Assembly (NCBI GenBank): GCA_964057225.1
Contig: OZ059899.1
Span: 1,426,001-1,490,000, forward strand
From: Auanema rhodensis
Taxonomy: Eukaryota > Nematoda > Chromadorea > Rhabditida > Rhabditidae
Length of the DNA: 64,000 bases
Direction of reading: 5' to 3'
Below, one piece after another: positions 1 to 11,583 of this stretch (position 1 is the stretch's first letter; each line of letters opens with the position of its first letter). The translations under genes were made by a program, and so were the position numbers. Below the pieces are notes generated by a model, which was not told where the DNA came from, did no database searches, and saw only the letters and a program-made list of their open reading frames with translations.

Positions 1-139
1 GTGTGAACTTATAAAAGTTGATATCTCGGTGCATTTTTAAGCTAGCGCAAATCTGATAACACAGATCGACGCAGCTCAAAAATCCGCATCGAATGCACTA
101 TACTACATTGAGAAACGCTTGATACAAAAATTAGTTATA

Positions 140-156
140 ATCATTTGAAAAATGAT
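140..156. repeat. Haplotype-specific hairpin upstream of B
   Basis: In monomers with the ATAATCATTT allele, ATCATTT (140-146) and AAATGAT (150-156) form a perfect 7-bp inverted repeat with a GAA spacer. Other monomers have G in place of A at position 143 of the unit and lose one pair. The same monomers always carry GTTAAG about 28 bases downstream, which disrupts inverted repeat B. By my count about 26 monomers have this linked pair, at starts including 1, 1054, 2809, 3862, 4564, 5968, 11935, 31229, 42811 and 48427. Confidence 0.7.
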
Positions 157-695
157 GCATTAGTGTATGTTAAGTTTCCATGTACACTCAACATTGCTTC
201 CAAAAACATTTTGACAAAAATTTTTTCGAAAAATTTCAAAATAATTTAGCAAAAAGTAGATGTTTTTAGATTTCATTTTTCAAGGCAAAGACGATGGACA
301 ATGTTATTCAACGAAAAAATTAATTCTTCAGGGTGAAAATCGAGGATATAAGTGTGAACTTATAAAAGTTGATATCTCGGTGCATTTTTAAGCTAGCGCA
401 AATCTGATAACACAGATCGACGCAGCTTAAAAATCCGCATCGAATGCACTATACTACTTTGAGAAACGCTTAATACAAAAATTAGTTATGATCGTTTGAA
501 AAATGATGCATTAGTGTATGTTGAGTTTCCATGTACACTCAACATTGCTTCCAAAAACATTTTGACAAAAATTTTTTCGAAAAATTTCAAAATAATTCAG
601 CAAAAAGTAGATGTTTTTAGATTCCATTTTTCAAGGCAAAGACGATGGACAATGTTATTCAACGAAAAAATTAATTCTTCAGGGTGAAAATCGAG

Positions 696-717
696 GATAT
701 AAGTGTGAACTTATATC
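696..717. repeat. Inverted repeat A at the monomer junction
   Basis: Left arm GATATAAGT (696-704) and right arm ACTTATATC (709-717) are perfect reverse complements around the 4-base spacer GTGA. The 9-bp form occurs wherever the downstream monomer has TATCAG. In monomers with TAAAAG only the inner 7 bp (TATAAGT and ACTTATA) pair. The site recurs once per monomer. It could extrude as a cruciform, fold in a transcript, or be a dyad for a protein; the sequence does not say which. Private mutations that disturb it occur near 4921, 7027, 26661, 27014, 29821, 30174, 38595 and 62461. Confidence 0.85.
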
Positions 718-752
718 AGTTGATATCTCGGTGCATTTTTAAGCTAGCGCAA

Positions 753-768
753 ATCTGATAACACAGAT
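753..768. repeat. Short dyad ATCTG/CAGAT
   Basis: The 5-bp arms ATCTG and CAGAT flank a 6-base spacer, in a region that is nearly invariant across the array. It lies just after a GCTAGC palindrome. On its own a 5-bp dyad is weak. It is recorded because it recurs in essentially all monomers; single changes such as the one near 55505 (repeated near 58664) fall in or next to it. Confidence 0.5.
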
Positions 769-868
769 CGACGCAGCTTAAAAATCCGCATCGAATGCAC
801 TATACTACTTTGAGAAACGCTTAATACAAAAATTAGTTATGATCGTTTGAAAAATGATGCATTAGTGT

Positions 869-896
869 ATGTTGAGTTTCCATGTACACTCAACAT
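869..896. repeat. Inverted repeat B in mid-monomer
   Basis: Left arm ATGTTGAGT (869-877) and right arm ACTCAACAT (888-896) are perfect reverse complements around a 10-base spacer. A second, overlapping pairing is possible between AGTGTA (864-869) and TACACT (885-890). The motif occurs in essentially every monomer, and I noticed no stem change other than the GTTAAG haplotype, which turns one G:C pair into A:C. A change in the spacer region occurs in the monomer starting 9829. Its centre (882.5) lies 176 bp from the centre of inverted repeat A (706.5) and 175 bp from the next one. Confidence 0.85.
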
Positions 897-903
897 TGCT
901 TCC

Positions 904-938
904 AAAAACATTTTGACAAAAATTTTTTCGAAAAATTT
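904..938. repeat. A/T-tract block with TTCGAA palindrome
   Basis: Alternating runs of A and T (904-908, 911-914, 918-922, 923-928, 931-935, 936-938) surround a 12-bp perfect palindrome centred on TTCGAA (924-935). A-tracts of this kind are known to favour DNA bending and to influence nucleosome placement. Here the spacing is only roughly periodic (about 13 bp in places), so strong intrinsic curvature is not certain. Variants within the block include AAACTTTTTT and AAATTTTTTT copies in the first 12 kb and again near 55.6 and 58.8 kb. Confidence 0.5.
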
Positions 939-3900
939 CAAAATAATTCAGCAAAAAGTAGATGTTTTTAGATTCCATTTTTCAAGGCAAAGACGATGGA
1001 CAATGTTATTCAACGAAAAAATTAATTCTTCAGGGTGAAAATCGAGGATATAAGTGTGAACTTATAAAAGTTGATATCTCGGTGCATTTTTAAGCTAGCG
1101 CAAATCTGATAACACAGATCGACGCAGCTCAAAAATCCGCATCGAATGCACTATACTACATTGAGAAACGCTTGATACAAAAATTAGTTATAATCATTTG
1201 AAAAATGATGCATTAGTGTATGTTAAGTTTCCATGTACACTCAACATTGCTTCCAAAAACATTTTGACAAAAATTTTTTCGAAAAATTTCAAAATAATTT
1301 AGCAAAAAGTAGATGTTTTTAGATTTCATTTTTCAAGGCAAAGACGATGGACAATGTTATTCAACGAAAAAATTAATTCTTCAGGGTGAAAATCGAGGAT
1401 ATAAGTGTGAACTTATAAAAGTTGATATCTCGGTGCATTTTTAAGCTAGCGCAAATCTGATAACACAGATCGACGCAGCTTAAAAATCCGCATCGAATGC
1501 ACTATACTACTTTGAGAAACGCTTAATACAAAAATTAGTTATGATCGTTTGAAAAATGATGCATTAGTGTATGTTGAGTTTCCATGTACACTCAACATTG
1601 CTTCCAAAAACATTTTGACAAAAATTTTTTCGAAAAATTTCAAAATAATTTAGCAAAAAGTAGATGTTTTTAGATTCCATTTTTCAAGGCAAAGACGATG
1701 GACAATGTTATTCAACGAAAAAATTATTTCTTCAGGGTGAAAATCGAGGATATAAGTGTGAACTTATATCAGTTGATATCTCGGTGCATTTTTAAGCTAG
1801 CGCAAATCTGATAACACAGATCGACGCAGCTTAAAAATCCGCATCGAATGCACTATACTACATTGAGAAACGCTTAATACAAAAATTAGTTATGATCGTT
1901 TGAAAAATGATGCATTAGTGTATGTTGAGTTTCCATGTACACTCAACATTGCTTCCAAAAACATTTTGACAAAAATTTTTTCGAAAAATTTCAAAATAAT
2001 TCAGCAAAAAGTAGATGTTTTTAGATTCCATTTTTCAAGGCAAAGACGATGGACAATGTTATTCAACGAAAAAATTAATTCTTTAGGGTGAAAATCGAGG
2101 ATATAAGTGTGAACTTATATCAGTTGATATCTCGGTGCATTTTTAAGCTAGCGCAAATCTGATAACACAGATCGACGCAGCTCAAAAATCCGCATCGAAT
2201 GCACTATACTACATTGAGAAACGCTTAATACAAAAATTAGTTATGATCGTTTGAAAAATGATGCATTAGTGTATGTTGAGTTTCCATGTACACTCAACAT
2301 TGCTTCCAAAAACATTTTGACAAAAATTTTTTCGAAAAATTTCAAAATAATTTAGCAAAAAGTAGATGTTTTTAGATTTCATTTTTCAAGGCAAAGACGA
2401 TGGACAATGTTATTCAACGAAAAAATTATTTCTTCAGGGTGAAAATCGAGGATATAAGTGTGAACTTATATCAGTTGATATCTCGGTGCATTTTTAAGCT
2501 AGCGCAAATCTGATAACACAGATCGACGCAGCTTAAAAATCCGCATCGAATGCACTGTACTACATTGAGAAACGCTTAATACAAAAATTAGTTATGATCG
2601 TTTGAAAAATGATGCATTAGTGTATGTTGAGTTTCCATGTACACTCAACATTGCTTCCAAAAACATTTTGACAAAAATTTTTCCGAAAAATTTCAAAATA
2701 ATTCAGCAAAAAGTAGATGTTTTTAGATTCCATTTTTCAAGGCAAAGACGATGGACAATGTTATTCAACGAAAAAATTAATTCTTCAGGGTGAAAATCGA
2801 GGATATAAGTGTGAACTTATAAAAGTTGATATCTCGGTGCATTTTTAAGCTAGCGCAAATCTGATAACACAGATCGACGCAGCTCAAAAATCCGCATCGA
2901 ATGCACTATACTACATTGAGAAACGCTTGATACAAAAATTAGTTATAATCATTTGAAAAATGATGCATTAGTGTATGTTAAGTTTCCATGTACACTCAAC
3001 ATTGCTTCCAAAAACATTTTGACAAAAATTTTTTCGAAAAATTTCAAAATAATTTAGCAAAAAGTAGATGTTTTTAGATTTCATTTTTCAAGGCAAAGAC
3101 GATGGACAATGTTATTCAACGAAAAAATTAATTCTTCAGGGTGAAAATCGAGGATATAAGTGTGAACTTATAAAAGTTGATATCTCGGTGCATTTTTAAG
3201 CTAGCGCAAATCTGATAACACAGATCGACGCAGCTCAAAAATCCGCATCGAATGCACTATACTACATTGAGAAACGCTTGATACAAAAATTAGTTATAAT
3301 CGTTTGAAAAATGATGCATTAGTGTATGTTGAGTTTCCATGTACACTCAACATTGCTTCCAAAAACATTTTGACAAAAATTTTTTCGAAAAATTTCAAAA
3401 TAATTTAGCAAAAAGTAGATGTTTTTAGATTTCATTTTTCAAGGCAAAGACGATGGACAATGTTATTCAACGAAAAAATTAATTCTTCAGGGTGAAAATC
3501 GAGGATATAAGTGTGAACTTATATCAGTTGATATCTCGGTGCATTTTTAAGCTAGCGCAAATCTGATAACACAGATCGACGCAGCTTAAAAATCCGCATC
3601 GAATGCACTATACTACTTTGAGAAACGCTTAATACAAAAATTAGTTATGATCGTTTGAAAAATGATGCATTAGTGTATGTTGAGTTTCCATGTACACTCA
3701 ACATTGCTTCCAAAAACATTTTGACAAAAATTTTTTCGAAAAATTTCAAAATAATTCAGCAAAAAGTAGATGTTTTTAGATTCCATTTTTCAAGGCAAAG
3801 ACGATGGACAATGTTATTCAACGAAAAAATTAATTCTTCAGGGTGAAAATCGAGGATATAAGTGTGAACTTATAAAAGTTGATATCTCGGTGCATTTTTA

Positions 3901-4563
3901 AGCTAGCGCAAATCTGATAACACAGATCGACGCAGCTCAAAAATCCGCATCGAATGCACTATACTACATTGAGAAACGCTTGATACAAAAATTAGTTATA
4001 ATCATTTGAAAAATGATGCATTAGTGTATGTTAAGTTTCCATGTACACTCAACATTGCTTCCAAAAACATTTTGACAAAAATTTTTTCGAAAAATTTCAA
4101 AATAATTTAGCAAAAAGTAGATGTTTTTAGATTTCATTTTTCAAGGCAAAGACGATGGACAATGTTATTCAACGAAAAAATTAATTCTTCAGGGTGAAAA
4201 TCGAGGATATAAGTGTGAACTTATAAAAGTTGATATCTCGGTGCATTTTTAAGCTAGCGCAAATCTGATAACACAGATCGACGCAGCTTAAAAATCCGCA
4301 TCGAATGCACTATACTACTTTGAGAAACGCTTAATACAAAAATTAGTTATGATCGTTTGAAAAATGATGCATTAGTGTATGTTGAGTTTCCATGTACACT
4401 CAACATTGCTTCCAAAAACATTTTGACAAAACTTTTTTCGAAAAATTTCAAAATAATTCAGCAAAAAGTAGATGTTTTTAGATTCCATTTTTCAAGGCAA
4501 AGACGATGGACAATGTTATTCAACGAAAAAATTAATTCTTCAGGGTGAAAATCGAGGATATAA

Positions 4564-6669
4564 GTGTGAACTTATAAAAGTTGATATCTCGGTGCATTTT
4601 TAAGCTAGCGCAAATCTGATAACACAGATCGACGCAGCTCAAAAATCCGCATCGAATGCACTATACTACATTGAGAAACGCTTGATACAAAAATTAGTTA
4701 TAATCATTTGAAAAATGATGCATTAGTGTATGTTAAGTTTCCATGTACACTCAACATTGCTTCCAAAAACATTTTGACAAAAATTTTTTCGAAAAACTTC
4801 AAAATAATTTAGCAAAAAGTAGATGTTTTTAGATTTCATTTTTCAAGGCAAAGACGATGGACAATGTTATTCAACGAAAAAATTAATTCTTCAGGGTGAA
4901 AATCGAGGATATAAGTGTGATTTTATATCAGTTGATATCTCGGTGCATTTTTAAGCTAGCGCAAATCTGATAACACAGATCGACGCAGCTTAAAAATCCG
5001 CATCGAATGCACTATACTACATTGAGAAACGCTTAATACAAAAATTAGTTATGATCGTTTGAAAAATGATGCATTAGTGTATGTTGAGTTTCCATGTACA
5101 CTCAACATTGCTTCCAAAAACATTTTGACAAAAATTTTTTCGAAAAATTTCAAAATAATTTAGCAAAAAGTAGATGTTTTTAGATTTCATTTTTCAAGGC
5201 AAAGACGATGGACAATGTTATTCAACGAAAAAATTAATTCTTCAGGGTGAAAATCGAGGATATAAGTGTGAACTTATATCAGTTGATATCTCGGTGCATT
5301 TTTAAGCTAGCGCAAATCTGATAACACAGATCGACGCAGCTTAAAAATCCGCATCGAATGCACTATACTACATTGAGAAACGCTTAATACAAAAATTAGT
5401 TATGATCGTTTGAAAAATGATGCATTAGTGTATGTTGAGTTTCCATGTACACTCAACATTGCTTCCAAAAACATTTTGACAAAAATTTTTTCGAAAAATT
5501 TCAAAATAATTCAGCAAAAAGTAGATGTTTTTAGATTCCATTTTTCAAGGCAAAGACGATGGACAATGTTATTCAACGAAAAAATTAATTCTTCAGGGTG
5601 AAAATCGAGGATATAAGTGTGAACTTATAAAAGTTGATATCTCGGTGCATTTTTAAGCTAGCGCAAATCTGATAACACAGATCGACGCAGCTTAAAAATC
5701 CGCATCGAATGCACTATACTACTTTGAGAAACGCTTAATACAAAAATTAGTTATGATCGTTTGAAAAATGATGCATTAGTGTATGTTGAGTTTCCATGTA
5801 CACTCAACATTGCTTCCAAAAACATTTTGACAAAACTTTTTTCGAAAAATTTCAAAATAATTCAGGAAAAAGTAGATGTTTTTAGATTCCATTTTTCAAG
5901 GCAAAGACGATGGACAATGATATTCAACGAAAAAATTAATTCTTCAGGGTGAAAATCGAGGATATAAGTGTGAACTTATAAAAGTTGATATCTCGGTGCA
6001 TTTTTAAGCTAGCGCAAATCTGATAACACAGATCGACGCAGCTCAAAAATCCGCATCGAATGCACTATACTACATTGAGAAACGCTTGATACAAAAATTA
6101 GTTATAATCATTTGAAAAATGATGCATTAGTGTATGTTAAGTTTCCATGTACACTCAACATTGCTTCCAAAAACATTTTGACAAAAATTTTTTCGAAAAA
6201 TTTCAAAATAATTTAGCAAAAAGTAGATGTTTTTAGATTTCATTTTTCAAGGCAAAGACGATGGACAATGTTATTCAACGAAAAAATTAATTCTTCAGGG
6301 TGAAAATCGAGGATATAAGTGTGAACTTATAAAAGTTGATATCTCGGTGCATTTTTAAGCTAGCGCAAATCTGATAACACAGATCGACGCAGCTTAAAAA
6401 TCCGCATCGAATGCACTATACTACATTGAGAAACGCTTGATACAAAAATTAGTTATAATCGTTTGAAAAATGATGCATTAGTGTATGTTGAGTTTCCATG
6501 TACACTCAACATTGCTTCCAAAAACATTTTGACAAAATTTTTTTCGAAAAATTTCAAAATAATTTAGCAAAAAGTAGATGTTTTTAGATTTCATTTTTCA
6601 AGGCAAAGACGATGGACAATGATATTCAACGAAAAAATTAATTCTTCAGGGTGAAAATCGAGGATATAA
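4564..6669 (+). repeat. Six-monomer higher-order repeat, copy 1 (2,106 bp)
   Basis: Six monomers in a fixed order carry private markers that recur exactly 2,106 bp downstream. These are AAAAACTTC in the first monomer (near 4796), GTGTGATTTT at the start of the second (4915), and AAACTTTTTT with CAGGAAAAAG and GATATTC in the fourth (5617-5967). The markers make this a true higher-order unit and not chance similarity between monomers. Confidence 0.9.
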
Positions 6670-8775
6670 GTGTGAACTTATAAAAGTTGATATCTCGGTG
6701 CATTTTTAAGCTAGCGCAAATCTGATAACACAGATCGACGCAGCTCAAAAATCCGCATCGAATGCACTATACTACATTGAGAAACGCTTGATACAAAAAT
6801 TAGTTATAATCATTTGAAAAATGATGCATTAGTGTATGTTAAGTTTCCATGTACACTCAACATTGCTTCCAAAAACATTTTGACAAAAATTTTTTCGAAA
6901 AACTTCAAAATAATTTAGCAAAAAGTAGATGTTTTTAGATTTCATTTTTCAAGGCAAAGACGATGGACAATGTTATTCAACGAAAAAATTAATTCTTCAG
7001 GGTGAAAATCGAGGATATAAGTGTGATTTTATATCAGTTGATATCTCGGTGCATTTTTAAGCTAGCGCAAATCTGATAACACAGATCGACGCAGCTTAAA
7101 AATCCGCATCGAATGCACTATACTACATTGAGAAACGCTTAATACAAAAATTAGTTATGATCGTTTGAAAAATGATGCATTAGTGTATGTTGAGTTTCCA
7201 TGTACACTCAACATTGCTTCCAAAAACATTTTGACAAAAATTTTTTCGAAAAATTTCAAAATAATTTAGCAAAAAGTAGATGTTTTTAGATTTCATTTTT
7301 CAAGGCAAAGACGATGGACAATGTTATTCAACGAAAAAATTAATTCTTCAGGGTGAAAATCGAGGATATAAGTGTGAACTTATATCAGTTGATATCTCGG
7401 TGCATTTTTAAGCTAGCGCAAATCTGATAACACAGATCGACGCAGCTTAAAAATCCGCATCGAATGCACTATACTACATTGAGAAACGCTTAATACAAAA
7501 ATTAGTTATGATCGTTTGAAAAATGATGCATTAGTGTATGTTGAGTTTCCATGTACACTCAACATTGCTTCCAAAAACATTTTGACAAAAATTTTTTCGA
7601 AAAATTTCAAAATAATTCAGCAAAAAGTAGATGTTTTTAGATTCCATTTTTCAAGGCAAAGACGATGGACAATGTTATTCAACGAAAAAATTAATTCTTC
7701 AGGGTGAAAATCGAGGATATAAGTGTGAACTTATAAAAGTTGATATCTCGGTGCATTTTTAAGCTAGCGCAAATCTGATAACACAGATCGACGCAGCTTA
7801 AAAATCCGCATCGAATGCACTATACTACTTTGAGAAACGCTTAATACAAAAATTAGTTATGATCGTTTGAAAAATGATGCATTAGTGTATGTTGAGTTTC
7901 CATGTACACTCAACATTGCTTCCAAAAACATTTTGACAAAACTTTTTTCGAAAAATTTCAAAATAATTCAGGAAAAAGTAGATGTTTTTAGATTCCATTT
8001 TTCAAGGCAAAGACGATGGACAATGATATTCAACGAAAAAATTAATTCTTCAGGGTGAAAATCGAGGATATAAGTGTGAACTTATAAAAGTTGATATCTC
8101 GGTGCATTTTTAAGCTAGCGCAAATCTGATAACACAGATCGACGCAGCTCAAAAATCCGCATCGAATGCACTATACTACATTGAGAAACGCTTGATACAA
8201 AAATTAGTTATAATCATTTGAAAAATGATGCATTAGTGTATGTTAAGTTTCCATGTACACTCAACATTGCTTCCAAAAACATTTTGACAAAAATTTTTTC
8301 GAAAAATTTCAAAATAATTTAGCAAAAAGTAGATGTTTTTAGATTTCATTTTTCAAGGCAAAGACGATGGACAATGTTATTCAACGAAAAAATTAATTCT
8401 TCAGGGTGAAAATCGAGGATATAAGTGTGAACTTATAAAAGTTGATATCTCGGTGCATTTTTAAGCTAGCGCAAATCTGATAACACAGATCGACGCAGCT
8501 TAAAAATCCGCATCGAATGCACTATACTACATTGAGAAACGCTTGATACAAAAATTAGTTATAATCGTTTGAAAAATGATGCATTAGTGTATGTTGAGTT
8601 TCCATGTACACTCAACATTGCTTCCAAAAACATTTTGACAAAATTTTTTTCGAAAAATTTCAAAATAATTTAGCAAAAAGTAGATGTTTTTAGATTTCAT
8701 TTTTCAAGGCAAAGACGATGGACAATGTTATTCAACGAAAAAATTAATTCTTCAGGGTGAAAATCGAGGATATAA
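6670..8775 (+). repeat. Six-monomer higher-order repeat, copy 2 (2,106 bp)
   Basis: This is the tandem second copy of the preceding six-monomer unit, sharing all its private markers: AAAAACTTC near 6902, GTGTGATTTT at 7021, and the AAACTTTTTT/CAGGAAAAAG monomer at 7723. By eye the only clear difference is in the last monomer, which has TGTTATTC where copy 1 has TGATATTC. Near identity over 2 kb indicates recent duplication by unequal exchange, or possibly an assembly error. Confidence 0.88.
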
Positions 8776-11583
8776 GTGTGAACTTATATCAGTTGATATC
8801 TCGGTGCATTTTTAAGCTAGCGCAAATCTGATAACACAGATCGACGCAGCTTAAAAATCCGCATCGAATGCACTATACTACATTGAGAAACGCTTAATAC
8901 AAAAATTAGTTATGATCGTTTGAAAAATGATGCATTAGTGTATGTTGAGTTTCCATGTACACTCAACATTGCTTCCAAAAACATTTTGACAAAAATTTTT
9001 TCGAAAAATTTCAAAATAATTCAGCAAAAAGTAGATGTTTTTAGATTCCATTTTTCAAGGCAAAGACGATGGACAATGTTATTCAACGAAAAAATTAATT
9101 CTTCAGGGTGAAAATCGAGGATATAAGTGTGAACTTATAAAAGTTGATATCTCGGTGCATTTTTAAGCTAGCGCAAATCTGATAACACAGATCGACGCAG
9201 CTTAAAAATCCGCATCGAATGCACTATACTACATTGAGAAACGCTTGATACAAAAATTAGTTATAATCGTTTGAAAAATGATGCATTAGTGTATGTTGAG
9301 TTTCCATGTACACTCAACATTGCTTCCAAAAACATTTTGACAAAATTTTTTTCGAAAAATTTCAAAATAATTCAGCAAAAAGTAGATGTTTTTAGATTTC
9401 ATTTTTCAAGGCAAAGACGATGGACAATGTTATTCAACGAAAAAATTAATTCTTCAGGGTGAAAATCGAGGATATAAGTGTGAACTTATATCAGTTGATA
9501 TCTCGGTGCATTTTTAAGCTAGCGCAAATCTGATAACACAGATCGACGCAGCTTAAAAATCCGCATCGAATGCACTATACTACATTGAGAAACGCTTAAT
9601 ACAAAAATTAGTTATGATTGTTTGAAAAATGATGCATTAGTGTATGTTGAGTTTCCATGTACACTCAACATTGCTTCCAAAAACATTTTGACAAAAATTT
9701 TTTCGAAAAATTTCAAAATAATTCAGCAAAAAGTAGATGTTTTTAGATTCCATTTTTCAAGGCAAAGACGATGGACAATGTTATTCAACGAAAAAATTAA
9801 TTCTTTAGGGTGAAAATCGAGGATATAAGTGTGAACTTATAAAAGTTGATATCTCGGTGCATTTTTAAGCTAGCGCAAATCTGATAACACAGATCGACGC
9901 AGCTTAAAAATCCGCATCGAATGCACTATACTACATTGAGAAACGCTTAATACAAAAATTAGTTATGATCGTTTGAAAAATGATGCATTAGTGTATGTTG
10001 AGTTTCCATGTAAACTCAACATTGCTTCCAAAAACATTTTGACAAAAATTTTTTCGAAAAATTTCAAAATAATTCAGCAAAAAGTAGATGTTTTTAGATT
10101 CCATTTTTCAAGGCAAAGACGATGGACAATGTTATTCAACGAAAAAATTAATTCTTCAGGGTGAAAATCGAGGATATAAGTGTGAACTTATAAAAGTTGA
10201 TATCTCGGTGCATTTTTAAGCTAGCGCAAATCTGATAACACAGATCGACGCAGCTTAAAAATCCGCATCGAATGCACTATACTACTTTGAGAAACGCTTA
10301 ATACAAAAATTAGTTATGATCGTTTGAAAAATGATGCATTAGTGTATGTTGAGTTTCCATGTACACTCAACATTGCTTCCAAAAACATTTTGACAAAACT
10401 TTTTTCGAAAAATTTCAAAATAATTCAGCAAAAAGTAGATGTTTTTAGATTCCATTTTTCAAGGCAAAGACGATGGACAATGATATTCAACGAAAAAATT
10501 AATTCTTCAGGGTGAAAATCGAGGATATAAGTGTGAACTTATAAAAGTTGATATCTCGGTGCATTTTTAAGCTAGCGCAAATCTGATAACACAGATCGAC
10601 GCAGCTCAAAAATCCGCATCGAATGCACTATACTACATTGAGAAACGCTTGATACAAAAATTAGTTATAATCATTTGAAAAATGATGCATTAGTGTATGT
10701 TAAGTTTCCATGTACACTCAACATTGCTTCCAAAAACATTTTGACAAAAATTTTTTCGAAAAATTTCAAAATAATTTAGCAAAAAGTAGATGTTTTTAGA
10801 TTTCATTTTTCAAGGCAAAGACGATGGACAATGTTATTCAACGAAAAAATTAATTCTTCAGGGTGAAAATCGAGGATATAAGTGTGAACTTATAAAAGTT
10901 GATATCTCGGTGCATTTTTAAGCTAGCGCAAATCTGATAACACAGATCGACGCAGCTTAAAAATCCGCATCGAATGCACTATACTACATTGAGAAACGCT
11001 TGATACAAAAATTAGTTATAATCGTTTGAAAAATGATGCATTAGTGTATGTTGAGTTTCCATGTACACTCAACATTGCTTCCAAAAACATTTTGACAAAA
11101 TTTTTTTCGAAAAATTTCAAAATAATTTAGCAAAAAGTAGATGTTTTTAGATTTCATTTTTCAAGGCAAAGACGATGGACAATGTTATTCAACGAAAAAA
11201 TTAATTCTTCAGGGTGAAAATCGAGGATATAAGTGTGAACTTATATCAGTTGATATCTCGGTGCATTTTTAAGCTAGCGCAAATCTGATAACACAGATCG
11301 ACGCAGCTTAAAAATCCGCATCGAATGCACTATACTACATTGAGAAACGCTTAATACAAAAATTAGTTATGATCGTTTGAAAAATGATGCATTAGTGTAT
11401 GTTGAGTTTCCATGTACACTCAACATTGCTTCCAAAAACATTTTGACAAAAATTTTTTCGAAAAATTTCAAAATAATTTAGCAAAAAGTAGATGTTTTTA
11501 GATTTCATTTTTCAAGGCAAAGACGATGGACAATGTTATTCAACGAAAAAATTAATTCTTCAGGGTGAAAATCGAGGATATAA
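8776..11583 (+). repeat. Transitional domain, 8 monomers
   Basis: The order partly echoes the six-monomer unit. Monomers 10180-11232 (AAACTTTTTT with GATATTC, then GTTAAG, then AAATTTTTTT) match 7723-8775 at an offset of seven monomers (2,457 bp). Monomers starting 9478 and 9829 carry private changes (GATTGTTTG near 9616 and TGTAAACTC near 10010). The CTTTAGGG marker (9804) also occurs in the monomers starting 1756, 11584 and 16493. Confidence 0.65.

Larger units (their letters stand above)
703..1053 (+). repeat. Reference satellite monomer (351 bp)
   Basis: This copy is used here to place internal elements. By hand count it has 111 G+C in 351 bases (about 32%) and 12 CpG, against roughly 9 expected from base composition. 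Order of elements: inverted repeat A across the 5' junction (696-717), a conserved stretch with GATATC and GCTAGC, a short dyad (753-768), inverted repeat B (869-896), a run of A and T tracts around a TTCGAA palindrome (904-938), then the more variable 3' third. Diagnostic sites in the array are, in order: TATCAG or TAAAAG near offset 12; AGCTT or AGCTC near 78; CTACAT or CTACTT; CGCTTA, CGCTTG or CGCTCG; ATGATCG, ATAATCG or ATAATCA; GTTGAG or GTTAAG; TTTAGC, TTCAGC or TTTGC; GATTCCA, GATTTCA or GATTCCT; and ATTAATTC or ATTATTTC. I see no coding capacity beyond chance. Confidence 0.9.
1..4563 (+). repeat. Left mixed domain, 13 monomers
   Basis: This block mixes three classes: TAAAAG/AGCTC/GTTAAG monomers (starts 1, 1054, 2809, 3862), CTACTT monomers (352, 703, 1405, 3511, 4213) and TATCAG/CGCTTA monomers (1756, 2107, 2458). 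A partial three-monomer correspondence is visible between 703-1755 and 3511-4563. No longer regular period was found by eye. The CTACTT allele is confined to the first 10.5 kb of the window, so this end belongs to its own homogenisation zone. Confidence 0.7.

Noticed and set aside
496-687. A 63-codon open frame found in 23 monomers between 496 and 31213
   Set aside because: It begins at a TTG codon and exists only where one base turns the in-frame TAG of the repeat into CAG. Most monomers keep the stop. Nearly identical translations simply reflect nearly identical DNA. No ribosome signal, codon bias or domain was seen.
904-938. Rho-independent terminator or promoter
   Set aside because: The palindrome is AT-rich with no GC stem, and there is no associated gene.
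1000-1025. Possible CENP-B box on the minus strand (TTCGTTGAA)
   Set aside because: It matches only the first part of the mammalian CENP-B box. The essential CGGG part is absent, so binding is not supported.
820-1050. Possible origin of the monomer from two ~175-190-bp halves
   Set aside because: AAAAATTAGTTATG with a later TGAAAAATGATG looks loosely like AAAAATTAATTCTT with GTGAAAATCGAGG about 190 bp away, but the similarity is short and gapped, as expected by chance in AT-rich DNA.
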